Assembly: GCA_004556985.1 (NCBI GenBank)
Contig: SFFC01000081.1
Coordinates: forward strand, 1-9,935
Direction of reading: 5' to 3'
Length of the DNA stretch: 9,935 nt
Origin: Clostridiales bacterium
Lineage (GTDB): Bacteria > Bacillota > Clostridia > Christensenellales > Aristaeellaceae
A model generated the notes under the pieces. The model saw nothing but the letters and a program-made list of their open reading frames with translations, had not been told where the DNA came from and did no database searches. Made by a program: the position numbers and the translations under genes. Below are positions 1 to 5,197 of the stretch, in pieces; position 1 is the first letter of the stretch, and each line of letters starts with the position of its first letter.

Positions 1-304
1 AGCAGTTGAGCAGCCAGTTCATCTGCGCATGCTGCGGGACATGGCTCTGGAAGAAGAGCACGTTCTTCTCGGGATCAAGGCCGATGGCCAGCAGCAGCGC
101 GAGCAGCTGGATGGACTGCTGGCGCAGCTTGGCGGGCTCCTGACGCACGGTGATGGCGTGCAGGTCGGCGATCATGTACAGGCAGTCGTATTCATCCTCG
201 AGCAGCTTCCAGTTGCGCATCGCGCCGATGTAGTTGCCCAGCGTGGGCGTGCCGGAGGGCTGAATGCCGGAGAGGATGCGCTGCTTTCTGACGGTCTGTT
301 CCAT
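1..304 (-). CDS. trpS: Tryptophanyl-tRNA synthetase, N-terminal part (cut by window edge)
   Basis: Class I aminoacyl-tRNA synthetase that charges tRNA-Trp in the cytoplasm. Only the first 101 codons are present; the rest lies beyond position 1. The protein begins MEQTVRKQRILSGIQPSG, and residues 12-29 carry the bacterial TrpS signature (SGIQPSG, then TLGNYIGAM), where TLGN is the HIGH-type ATP-binding motif. YMIADLHAIT follows near residue 43, as expected for the Rossmann core, and the length to the edge is collinear with the family. The start at 304 is set by AAAGGAGG (about 314-321, minus strand), 9 nt upstream of the ATG. It is transcribed away from the glycosyltransferase operon from its own promoter. 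The family assignment is firm. Confidence 0.95.
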   Translation of the reverse strand, partial: MEQTVRKQRILSGIQPSGTPTLGNYIGAMRNWKLLEDEYDCLYMIADLHAITVRQEPAKLRQQSIQLLALLLAIGLDPEKNVLFFQSHVPQHAQMNWLLNC

Positions 305-330
305 GGGAAGGAACCTCCTTTTATTCCGTG

Positions 331-346
331 CGCCGCGCGGGCGGCG
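331..346 (-). other. Small GC hairpin in the trpS leader
   Basis: CGCCGC (331-336) and GCGGCG (341-346) can pair as a 6-bp stem with a 4-nt loop, within the predicted trpS leader and just upstream of its ribosome site. It has no U-tract after it, so it is not an intrinsic terminator. It may be chance in GC-rich DNA, or a leader structure that affects mRNA stability. Confidence 0.3.
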
Positions 347-367
347 GGAAAATCCTTTGATTGCTTC

Positions 368-396
368 ATTGTAACACAAAGCGGGGCCAATCGCAA
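368..396 (-). promoter_or_regulatory. Promoter of trpS
   Basis: Read on the minus strand, TTGCGA (396 to 391) is followed after exactly 17 nt by TACAAT (373 to 368). The -35 matches consensus at 4 of 6 positions and the -10 at 5 of 6. Transcription would start near 361, giving a leader of about 57 nt before trpS. That is too short for a T-box riboswitch, which often controls tRNA synthetase genes in Firmicutes. This is a sequence-based prediction. Confidence 0.65.
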
Positions 397-443
397 GGGA
401 AAGCGCATGCGCGGCGCAAACCTTCCAAAAAAGATCGAACCGT

Positions 444-472
444 TTGACTTTTTCCCCTATTCGCTGTATACT
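444..472 (+). promoter_or_regulatory. Near-consensus promoter of the glycosyltransferase operon
   Basis: TTGACT (444-449), a 17-nt spacer and TATACT (467-472) give 5 of 6 matches in both hexamers with ideal spacing for the vegetative sigma factor. A run of six A residues (427-432) lies upstream, where an UP element could sit. The predicted start near 479 leaves a leader of about 64 nt before the ATG at 543. An 8-bp direct repeat (ATACTTGG at 468-475 and 477-484) spans the -10 and the start site. Confidence 0.8.
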
Positions 473-542
473 TGGCATACTTGGGCTCATGCGCCCGGGG
501 GGAATACAGAGACAGGCGGATCAAAGCCGCTGGGGAGATAAT

Positions 543-1580
543 ATGGAGCATACGCAGAACGCTAAAGTGATCGTGCTGATTCCCGCCTACAAGCCGGACG
601 ACCGCCTCATCGAGCTGACGCGCGAGCTGCGCGAAAAGGGCCTTGAGGTGATGCTGGTGGACGACGGCGGCCAGCAGACCTACGCGCCGATTTTTGAAAG
701 CTGCCGTGCGCTGGGGGCGCAGGTGGCCGTGCATGCGGTCAACATGGGCAAGGGCCGCGCGCTCAAGACGGGCATCAACGCCGCGATGCTGGCCTGGCCG
801 GACCTGACCGGCATCGTCACGGCCGACGCCGACGGACAGCATACGCCCGCGGACATTCTGCGGCTGATCGAGGCGATGGGGGAGCATCCGGATACGCTGA
901 TCCTCGGCTCCCGCGAGTTCACCGGGGGGAACGTCCCCTTCAAGAGCCGCTGGGGCAACCGCATCACGCGCTTTGTCTACGCGCTGGCCAGCGGCGTGCA
1001 CGTCCGCGACACGCAGACAGGCCTGCGCGCGCTGCCCCGCTGCGCGCTGGAGGCGATGGTGCGCATCGACGGCGAGCGCTATGAATACGAGATGAACGTC
1101 CTGCTTAAGCTGCGGGACATGCGCATCGGCGTCTTCGAGGTGCCGATTGAGACGATCTACATCGACGACAACGCCGGCAGCCATTTCAACCCGGTGCGCG
1201 ACGCGCTGCGCATCTATATGGTGATCTTCAAGTATCTCTTCTCGTCGGTCACGTCGTTTGCGGTGGATTACCTGCTCTACTGGCTCTGCCTGGGCGTGTT
1301 TAAATTCGCGCCGCTGCTCAGCTACGCGCTGGCAAGGCTCGTCTCCTCGCAGGTCAACTACCACCTCAACAAGCACACGGTCTTCTCCGGGCGCGGCGGC
1401 AGGCATTCGATGGTCAAGTACTATGTGCTGGCCGTCGTGCAGGGCGCGCTGGGCGCGGCGCTCGTGCAGGTGCTGCCGAGCGTGCTGCCGATCTCCGCAG
1501 CGATCATCAAGATCCCGGTCGATCTCGTGCTCTTCGCGCTGAGCTACTTCATCCAGCGCGACTATGTGTTTGACAAATGA
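543..1580 (+). CDS. GT2 glycosyltransferase fused to a GtrA membrane domain
   Basis: Predicted 345-residue membrane enzyme. Residues 8 to about 225 form a family 2 glycosyltransferase of the dolichyl-phosphate mannose synthase type. They show LIPAYKPDD near residue 12, VDDGG at 39-43, the metal/nucleotide-sugar motif TADADGQH at 93-100, then GSREF and QTGLRALPR. Residues from about 230 to the end match GtrA, with about four hydrophobic segments and the typical ending SYFIQRDYVF. Such proteins are thought to transfer sugar from a nucleotide donor to a polyprenyl phosphate and help present it across the membrane for envelope glycosylation. Donor and acceptor cannot be read from sequence. The ATG at 543 is chosen because GGGGAG (532-537) precedes it by 5 nt; an upstream in-frame extension would overlap the promoter. 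It is the first gene of the operon, and its stop overlaps the next start (ATGA, 1577-1580). Confidence 0.9.
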   Translation: MEHTQNAKVIVLIPAYKPDDRLIELTRELREKGLEVMLVDDGGQQTYAPIFESCRALGAQVAVHAVNMGKGRALKTGINAAMLAWPDLTGIVTADADGQHTPADILRLIEAMGEHPDTLILGSREFTGGNVPFKSRWGNRITRFVYALASGVHVRDTQTGLRALPRCALEAMVRIDGERYEYEMNVLLKLRDMRIGVFEVPIETIYIDDNAGSHFNPVRDALRIYMVIFKYLFSSVTSFAVDYLLYWLCLGVFKFAPLLSYALARLVSSQVNYHLNKHTVFSGRGGRHSMVKYYVLAVVQGALGAALVQVLPSVLPISAAIIKIPVDLVLFALSYFIQRDYVFDK

Positions 1581-2512
1581 GCGGACGGAAAGAAAAAACA
1601 AAGGGCCCGAAGCGGAGCGGAGCGCGGCGGCGTGTGAAAGCGCGCTCCGCGCTCCTTTTGACGCTGCTTTCCGCCCTGCTCGTCTTCCTGTGGCGAGCGC
1701 TGCGCGCGACGGCTTTTTCCGGGCTGGACGGAGTTGCGGCCATGCTGGCGGACGCGCTGGTGACAGTGGCGGCCTTCGCGCTGCCCGCGGCGCTGGGGCT
1801 GCTCGTGCTCGACGGGGATCAGCGCCGCCTCGTGCCGATGGCTGCGCTCTCACCGGAGCAGCTCTTTGCGCTGGCGATGACGGGCGTGCTCGCCGTCGCG
1901 CCGCTGACGCTGCTGCATGACATGCTGGGCATGCTGCTTGCCTGGCCGCAGGAGGCCGTCGCGCCGATGGCCTCGGGCAGGGCGGCGGCGCTGTTTCTGC
2001 CCGTGCTGCTCAAAAGCGCGCTGCTGGCGCCGCTGTGCGAGGAAGCCTTCTTCCGGGGCTATCTGCTGGGCGCGCTCGCGCCCTACGGCCGACGCGCGGC
2101 CGTGCTGGCGACGGCGCTGCTCTTTGCGCTGATGCACATGGGCCAGGGCATGCTGCCCTGCGCGCTGCTGGGCGTGCTGTTGGGCGCGCTGACGCTGCGC
2201 ACGGGCTCGCTGCTCGCGCCGCTGCTGGTGCACGGGTGCTACAACCTGGCGATCGTGCTGATCTCGTTTTCGGGGCTGACGCCGCTGTTTGACCGGCTGA
2301 GCCTGCCTGCCTGCGCGCTGCGCCTGGCGATGAGCGCGGGCTTTGTCTGCATGCTGCTGCGCGCGTGGCGCGCGAGGCCGCAGCAGCGGCGCGCGCAGCT
2401 CGCCTCCGGCGCCCGGATGACGCCCGGGGAGCTCGCGCGTCTGGGGCTTGCGGCGCTTTTGCTGATAGCGGCGGTCGTCTGCTGCCTGCTGATGCCGGAG
2501 GTGAAGCCATGA
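1577..2512 (+). CDS. CPBP-family intramembrane metalloprotease (Abi/CAAX type)
   Basis: A 311-residue multi-pass membrane protein with a basic N-terminus (residues 1-24) and about eight hydrophobic segments. All three signatures of the CPBP (Rce1-like, glutamic-type) family are present: EEAFFRG with E155, E156 and R160; FALMH with F183 and H187; and HGCYN with H219 and N223. The catalytic set therefore looks intact. Bacterial members are variously linked to protein maturation, bacteriocin immunity or envelope processes; the substrate here is unknown. Translation is probably coupled to the glycosyltransferase, since the start ATG overlaps that gene's stop, and it overlaps rlmH by ATGA at 2509-2512. 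The C-terminal part (about residues 260-311) has an Arg-rich stretch followed by one more hydrophobic helix. Confidence 0.9.
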   Translation: MSGRKEKTKGPKRSGARRRVKARSALLLTLLSALLVFLWRALRATAFSGLDGVAAMLADALVTVAAFALPAALGLLVLDGDQRRLVPMAALSPEQLFALAMTGVLAVAPLTLLHDMLGMLLAWPQEAVAPMASGRAAALFLPVLLKSALLAPLCEEAFFRGYLLGALAPYGRRAAVLATALLFALMHMGQGMLPCALLGVLLGALTLRTGSLLAPLLVHGCYNLAIVLISFSGLTPLFDRLSLPACALRLAMSAGFVCMLLRAWRARPQQRRAQLASGARMTPGELARLGLAALLLIAAVVCCLLMPEVKP

Positions 2513-2985
2513 ATCTAGCGCTCATCTGCGTCGGCCGCCTGAAGGAGCACTACTGGCGCGAGGCTGCCGCAGAATACGAAAAGCGTCTCTCTCGCTTCGG
2601 CAGGTTCGAGACCGTCGAGCTGCCCGATCTGCCCGAGCCAGCGAACAGCTCGCCCGCCATCGAGGCGCAGATCCGGGAGAAGGAGGGCGAGGCGATCCTT
2701 GCCAAAATCCGCGAGGGGGATATCGTCATCGCGCTGTGCATCGACGGAAAGCAGATGGATTCCGTGCAGCTTTCGCAAAAACTCACGTCGCTCATCGATA
2801 CGGGCCGGCGCGTCGTCTTCGTCATCGGCGGCTCGCTGGGGCTTTCGGAGCGCGTCGTCGCGCGCGCGCAGATGAAGCTCTCCTTTTCCCCGATGACCTT
2901 TCCGCATCAGCTGGCGCGCGTCATGCTGCTGGAGCAGGTGTATCGCGCGATGAAGATCGGCGCGGGGGAACGCTACCATAAATGA
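2509..2985 (+). CDS. rlmH: 23S rRNA (pseudouridine-1915-N3)-methyltransferase RlmH
   Basis: RlmH is a small SPOUT-class methyltransferase that methylates N3 of pseudouridine 1915 in helix 69 of 23S rRNA, using S-adenosylmethionine, on assembled ribosomes. The 158-residue protein matches the family length of about 155-160. It starts MNLALICVGRLKEHYW, carries the SAM-binding loop IGGSLGLS at residues 106-113 in the trefoil knot, and ends MKIGAGERYHK; the terminal YHK is a family hallmark. The start at 2509 overlaps the CPBP stop and is preceded by GGAGGTG (from 2497), so translation can be both coupled and initiated independently. Its place in an envelope-gene operon is probably a matter of gene packing rather than shared function. 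Confidence 0.97.
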   Translation: MNLALICVGRLKEHYWREAAAEYEKRLSRFGRFETVELPDLPEPANSSPAIEAQIREKEGEAILAKIREGDIVIALCIDGKQMDSVQLSQKLTSLIDTGRRVVFVIGGSLGLSERVVARAQMKLSFSPMTFPHQLARVMLLEQVYRAMKIGAGERYHK

Positions 2986-2991
2986 GGGGGG
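2986..2991 (+). promoter_or_regulatory. Ribosome binding site that decides the kinase start
   Basis: A run of six G directly after the rlmH stop (GAGGGGGG, 2984-2991) lies 8 nt before the ATG at 3000. This favours 3000 over the alternative in-frame ATG at 2982, which overlaps the rlmH stop as ATGA and has only a weaker G-run at longer distance. Confidence 0.6.
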
Positions 2992-2999
2992 AATCAGGC

Positions 3000-3827
3000 A
3001 TGACCTACGATTTTGATCTCGTCGGCAAGATCGGCTCGATGGCGCTCATCCGCCGCGAGGACGCCGACATCGATTACAATATCTTCTCCCGGCTGGGCAG
3101 GGAGCTTCGCCCGGGCATGATCTGGGTGACCTCCGGCGCGGCGGAGATCGGGCGGCTTGACTACATGCGCCGCACGGGCAGAGAGCTGACCTGCGACAGC
3201 GTTGACGCGAAGACCGACTACGCCGCGCAGGGGCAGACCATCCTGATGGAGCAGTACCGCCACTTCATCCGGCAGGAATACTCCGTGCGCCAGGTGCTCG
3301 TGGAGCATCAGCACTTCAACGACGAGGAGAAGCGGGCGCATCTGCGTCGCCTCTTCCTGCGCGCGAAGGAGCAGGGCGCGATTCCGATCGTCAACTACAA
3401 CGACCCCGTCTCCGACGAGGAGAACCGCAAGTGGGAGCTTTCGGCGCTGCGCCGGGAGAAGCGCGAGGTACATGAGTGCGTCGACAACGACGAGACGGCC
3501 GCCGTCATCGCGGGTCTGGTGAGCACGCGCGTGCTGCTGATCATGACCTCGACCGAGGGCATCTACGAAAACCCGGCCGATCCGTCGACGCTCGTGCGCG
3601 ACGTGCTCGCCCCAGATGCGGAGCGGCTTGAGCAGAAGGTGCGCCAGCTGCAGAAGCACTGCGTCGGCGCCTCCCGCGCGGGCGCGAACGGCGCGCATGC
3701 CAAGCTCGAATACGCGCTTGGCCCCGCGCTGCGCGGCACGACCGTCATCATCGGGCACGGCAGGCATCGCATCAGCGATCTGGTCGAGGGCCGCGTGCCC
3801 TGCACGAGGATAGGGATTGAAGCATGA
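3000..3827 (+). CDS. Amino-acid kinase family protein, glutamate 5-kinase-like, no PUA domain
   Basis: A 275-residue kinase of the amino-acid kinase fold. The motif order follows ProB: VGKIGS (8-13) for phosphate binding, WVTSGAAEIGR (42-52), AAQGQ and LMEQY (75-86), QVLVEHQHFND, AIPIVNYNDPV (127-137), VDNDETAAVIAGLV (161-174) and TSTEGIYENP. ProB phosphorylates the gamma-carboxyl of glutamate in proline synthesis. Here the protein stops after the kinase domain, so the C-terminal PUA domain of many ProB proteins is absent. The usual GTGGMATK loop is altered to GANGAHAK (ending at K235), and no proA lies next to it. A residue block around 53-75 also looks longer than in ProB. The fold is secure but the substrate is not: it may be a short glutamate 5-kinase or a paralogue with another acid substrate. 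The alternative start at 2982 would add six residues. It overlaps the PHP gene by ATGA. Confidence 0.8.
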   Translation: MTYDFDLVGKIGSMALIRREDADIDYNIFSRLGRELRPGMIWVTSGAAEIGRLDYMRRTGRELTCDSVDAKTDYAAQGQTILMEQYRHFIRQEYSVRQVLVEHQHFNDEEKRAHLRRLFLRAKEQGAIPIVNYNDPVSDEENRKWELSALRREKREVHECVDNDETAAVIAGLVSTRVLLIMTSTEGIYENPADPSTLVRDVLAPDAERLEQKVRQLQKHCVGASRAGANGAHAKLEYALGPALRGTTVIIGHGRHRISDLVEGRVPCTRIGIEA

Positions 3828-4603
3828 AAGCGAATTATCACACGCATACCCTGCGCTGCGGCCACGCAAGCGGCGCGGATGAGGACTATGTCCGCGCGGC
3901 GATCGCACAGGGCTTTGACGAGCTCGGCTTTTCCGACCACGTTCCCTGGCCCTACGCCTCCGGCTTCACGCATCCGACCGTCAGGATGCTGCTCAGTCAG
4001 ATGGACGAATACCTGGGGAGCATCCGCGCCCTTCAGAAGAGATACGCGGATCAGATCTCGATCCGCGTGGGCTTTGAATGCGAGTATTTCCCCGATTACA
4101 TCGACTGGCTCCGGGAGACGGCGAGGGAAAAGCAGCTCGATTATCTGATCCTGGGCAACCACTACGACCGCACGGACGAGGGCGGCATGTACTTCGGCAA
4201 CGCGAGGACGCCGCAGCAGCTTTCCGCCTATGTCAAGCGCACGGCGCAGGGCGTGGAGACCGGGCTGTTTGCCTGCCTGGCGCACCCGGATCTCTTCCTG
4301 CGCAGCTACCGGCCGTTTGACGAAAACTGCCGCGCGGCGGCGCGCGAGCTGAGCCGGGTCTGCCGGGAGCGCGGCGTGCCGATGGAATACAACCTGCACG
4401 ACCGCTATATCGCGGGCATCACGCACAGGATCAGCTATCCGCATCCCGAGTTCTTTGAGATCGCGCGGGACGAGGGCGTACAGGTCATCATTGGGCTGGA
4501 CGCGCATGAGCCGCAGGAGATCGCCGATCCCACGCAGTGGGACCGGGCGGCCCGGGAGCTCGAGCAGATGGGCATCGCGCGCCTTGACCGGCTTGCGCTC
4601 TGA
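3824..4603 (+). CDS. PHP-domain phosphatase, HisK/histidinol-phosphatase type
   Basis: A 259-residue cytosolic metal-dependent phosphoesterase of the PHP family. Visible ligand motifs are HTHTLRCGHA (H6, H8, H14), GFSDH (D38, H39), GFECEY (E85), LGNHYD (H113), LAHPDLF (H154) and GLDAH (D226, H228). Together they form the complete trinuclear metal site expected of HisK-type histidinol-phosphate phosphatases. Length and motif order match HisK, which removes phosphate from L-histidinol phosphate in histidine synthesis. No other his gene is in view, and many HisK-like proteins have uncertain substrates, so the gene symbol is withheld. Its start overlaps the kinase stop (ATGA, 3824-3827). It is the last gene of the operon; a new promoter follows within about 60 nt, and no clear intrinsic terminator is seen between. 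Confidence 0.85.
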   Translation: MKANYHTHTLRCGHASGADEDYVRAAIAQGFDELGFSDHVPWPYASGFTHPTVRMLLSQMDEYLGSIRALQKRYADQISIRVGFECEYFPDYIDWLRETAREKQLDYLILGNHYDRTDEGGMYFGNARTPQQLSAYVKRTAQGVETGLFACLAHPDLFLRSYRPFDENCRAAARELSRVCRERGVPMEYNLHDRYIAGITHRISYPHPEFFEIARDEGVQVIIGLDAHEPQEIADPTQWDRAARELEQMGIARLDRLAL

Positions 4604-4625
4604 GCGCCGGGCAGCGGCCGTCATG

Positions 4626-4655
4626 CGGGCAAAAGGAATGACCGCCGGGCAAAAG
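4626..4655 (+). repeat. 10-bp direct repeat next to a promoter
   Basis: CGGGCAAAAG occurs at 4626-4635 and again at 4646-4655, so starts are 20 bp apart, or about two helical turns. A shorter copy of its first six bases (CGGGCA) is at 4608-4613. The second copy ends 3 bp before the -35 box at 4659. The position suits a binding site for a dimeric regulator, but no regulator is identified. Confidence 0.5.
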
Positions 4656-4658
4656 AAG

Positions 4659-4687
4659 TTGACAATTTGCAGACGTTGCCGTATGCT
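4659..4687 (+). promoter_or_regulatory. Strong promoter of the zinc-ribbon/M1-like unit
   Basis: A perfect -35 TTGACA (4659-4664), a 17-nt spacer and TATGCT (4682-4687, 5 of 6 matches, with the key A2 and T6 present). The predicted start is near 4694, giving a leader of only about 25 nt that is mainly the ribosome site AAGGAGG (4702-4708), 10 nt before the ATG at 4719. It separates the downstream pair from the preceding operon. Confidence 0.85.
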
Positions 4688-4718
4688 TGTAGCGACGACC
4701 CAAGGAGGATGAGAGCTT

Positions 4719-5132
4719 ATGGGATTTTTGGATAAAATCCGCGCGTCGTTTGCGCGGTTCATGTCGGGACGCTACGGCGCGGATCAGCTCAGCTACGCGA
4801 TGGTGATCCTCGCGCTGGTGATGACGGTGGTCGGCGCGCTCAGCGGGCTGGGCCTGCTGACGCTGATGGCCGACGCGCTGCTGATCGTCATGTTCGTGCG
4901 CATGCTCAGCAAGGACCGCTACCGCCGCGCGCACGAGAACCAGGTCTACCTGGAGAAGACGCAGAACGTTCGCCGCGCCGTGACGGAGTGGATGAACCGC
5001 GTCAAGAACAGCAAGAAGTATCGCTACTTCACCTGCCCCAAGTGCAAATCGCGCCTGCGCGTGCCGCGTGGCGTGGGCAGCGTGACGATCACCTGCAAGA
5101 GCTGCGGCAACAAATTTGACAAGAAGGCATGA
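4719..5132 (+). CDS. Small membrane protein with C-terminal zinc ribbon
   Basis: A 137-residue protein of unknown function. An amphipathic N-terminus (MGFLDKIRASFARFM) leads to a hydrophobic region at about residues 24-63, enough for one hairpin of two membrane helices. A charged linker follows (about 64-100), rich in Arg, Lys and Glu. The C-terminus has two Cys pairs: CPKC at 106-109 and CKSC at 126-129, separated by a basic loop (RLRVPRGVGSVTITC). This spacing is typical of a zinc ribbon, placed on the cytosolic side by the positive-inside rule. The family resembles short zinc-ribbon membrane proteins common in Clostridia. It could bind nucleic acid or protein partners; the sequence does not say which. 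Its stop overlaps a possible start of the next gene (ATGA, 5129-5132). Confidence 0.85.
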   Translation: MGFLDKIRASFARFMSGRYGADQLSYAMVILALVMTVVGALSGLGLLTLMADALLIVMFVRMLSKDRYRRAHENQVYLEKTQNVRRAVTEWMNRVKNSKKYRYFTCPKCKSRLRVPRGVGSVTITCKSCGNKFDKKA

Positions 5133-5187
5133 TACAAAGGCGGACGGCCCCAAGGCTGCCCGCCTCTTTGCTTCAAACGACGATGAC

Positions 5188-5192
5188 GGAGG
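5188..5192 (+). promoter_or_regulatory. Ribosome binding site that decides the M1-like start
   Basis: GGAGG lies 5 nt before the ATG at 5198. The reading frame is open back to an ATG at 5129, but the 23 extra residues would precede the basic Arg/Lys cluster and membrane anchor and look unlike a signal region. The start at 5198 is therefore preferred. Confidence 0.65.
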
Positions 5193-5197
5193 TTTTC

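Noticed and set aside
403..412. GCGCATGCGC palindrome between the divergent promoters
   Set aside because: Ten-base GC-rich palindromes are expected by chance at this base composition, and it does not overlap either promoter.
29..541. Plus-strand open frame opposite trpS and through the intergenic region
   Set aside because: It is antisense to trpS and runs through both predicted promoters; no domain is recognisable.
366..1853. Long minus-strand open frame (495 codons) opposite the glycosyltransferase
   Set aside because: Its product is Arg/His/Ala-rich with no recognisable domain and lies antisense to a clear GT2-GtrA gene; such open frames are common in GC-rich DNA.
1577..2512. CPBP protein as part of an abortive-infection or bacteriocin-immunity system
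   Set aside because: The family is sometimes labelled Abi, but no toxin, bacteriocin or phage-related gene is nearby; the neighbours are housekeeping and envelope genes.
4604..4658. Possible terminator after the PHP gene
   Set aside because: GC-rich segments are present but no clean stem followed by a T-run could be drawn; the repeats here are direct rather than inverted.
5129..5197. Upstream start for the M1-like gene at the ATGA overlap
   Set aside because: The better ribosome site is at 5188-5192 and the start at 5198 places a basic cluster and membrane anchor at the N-terminus, as expected for this type of protein.
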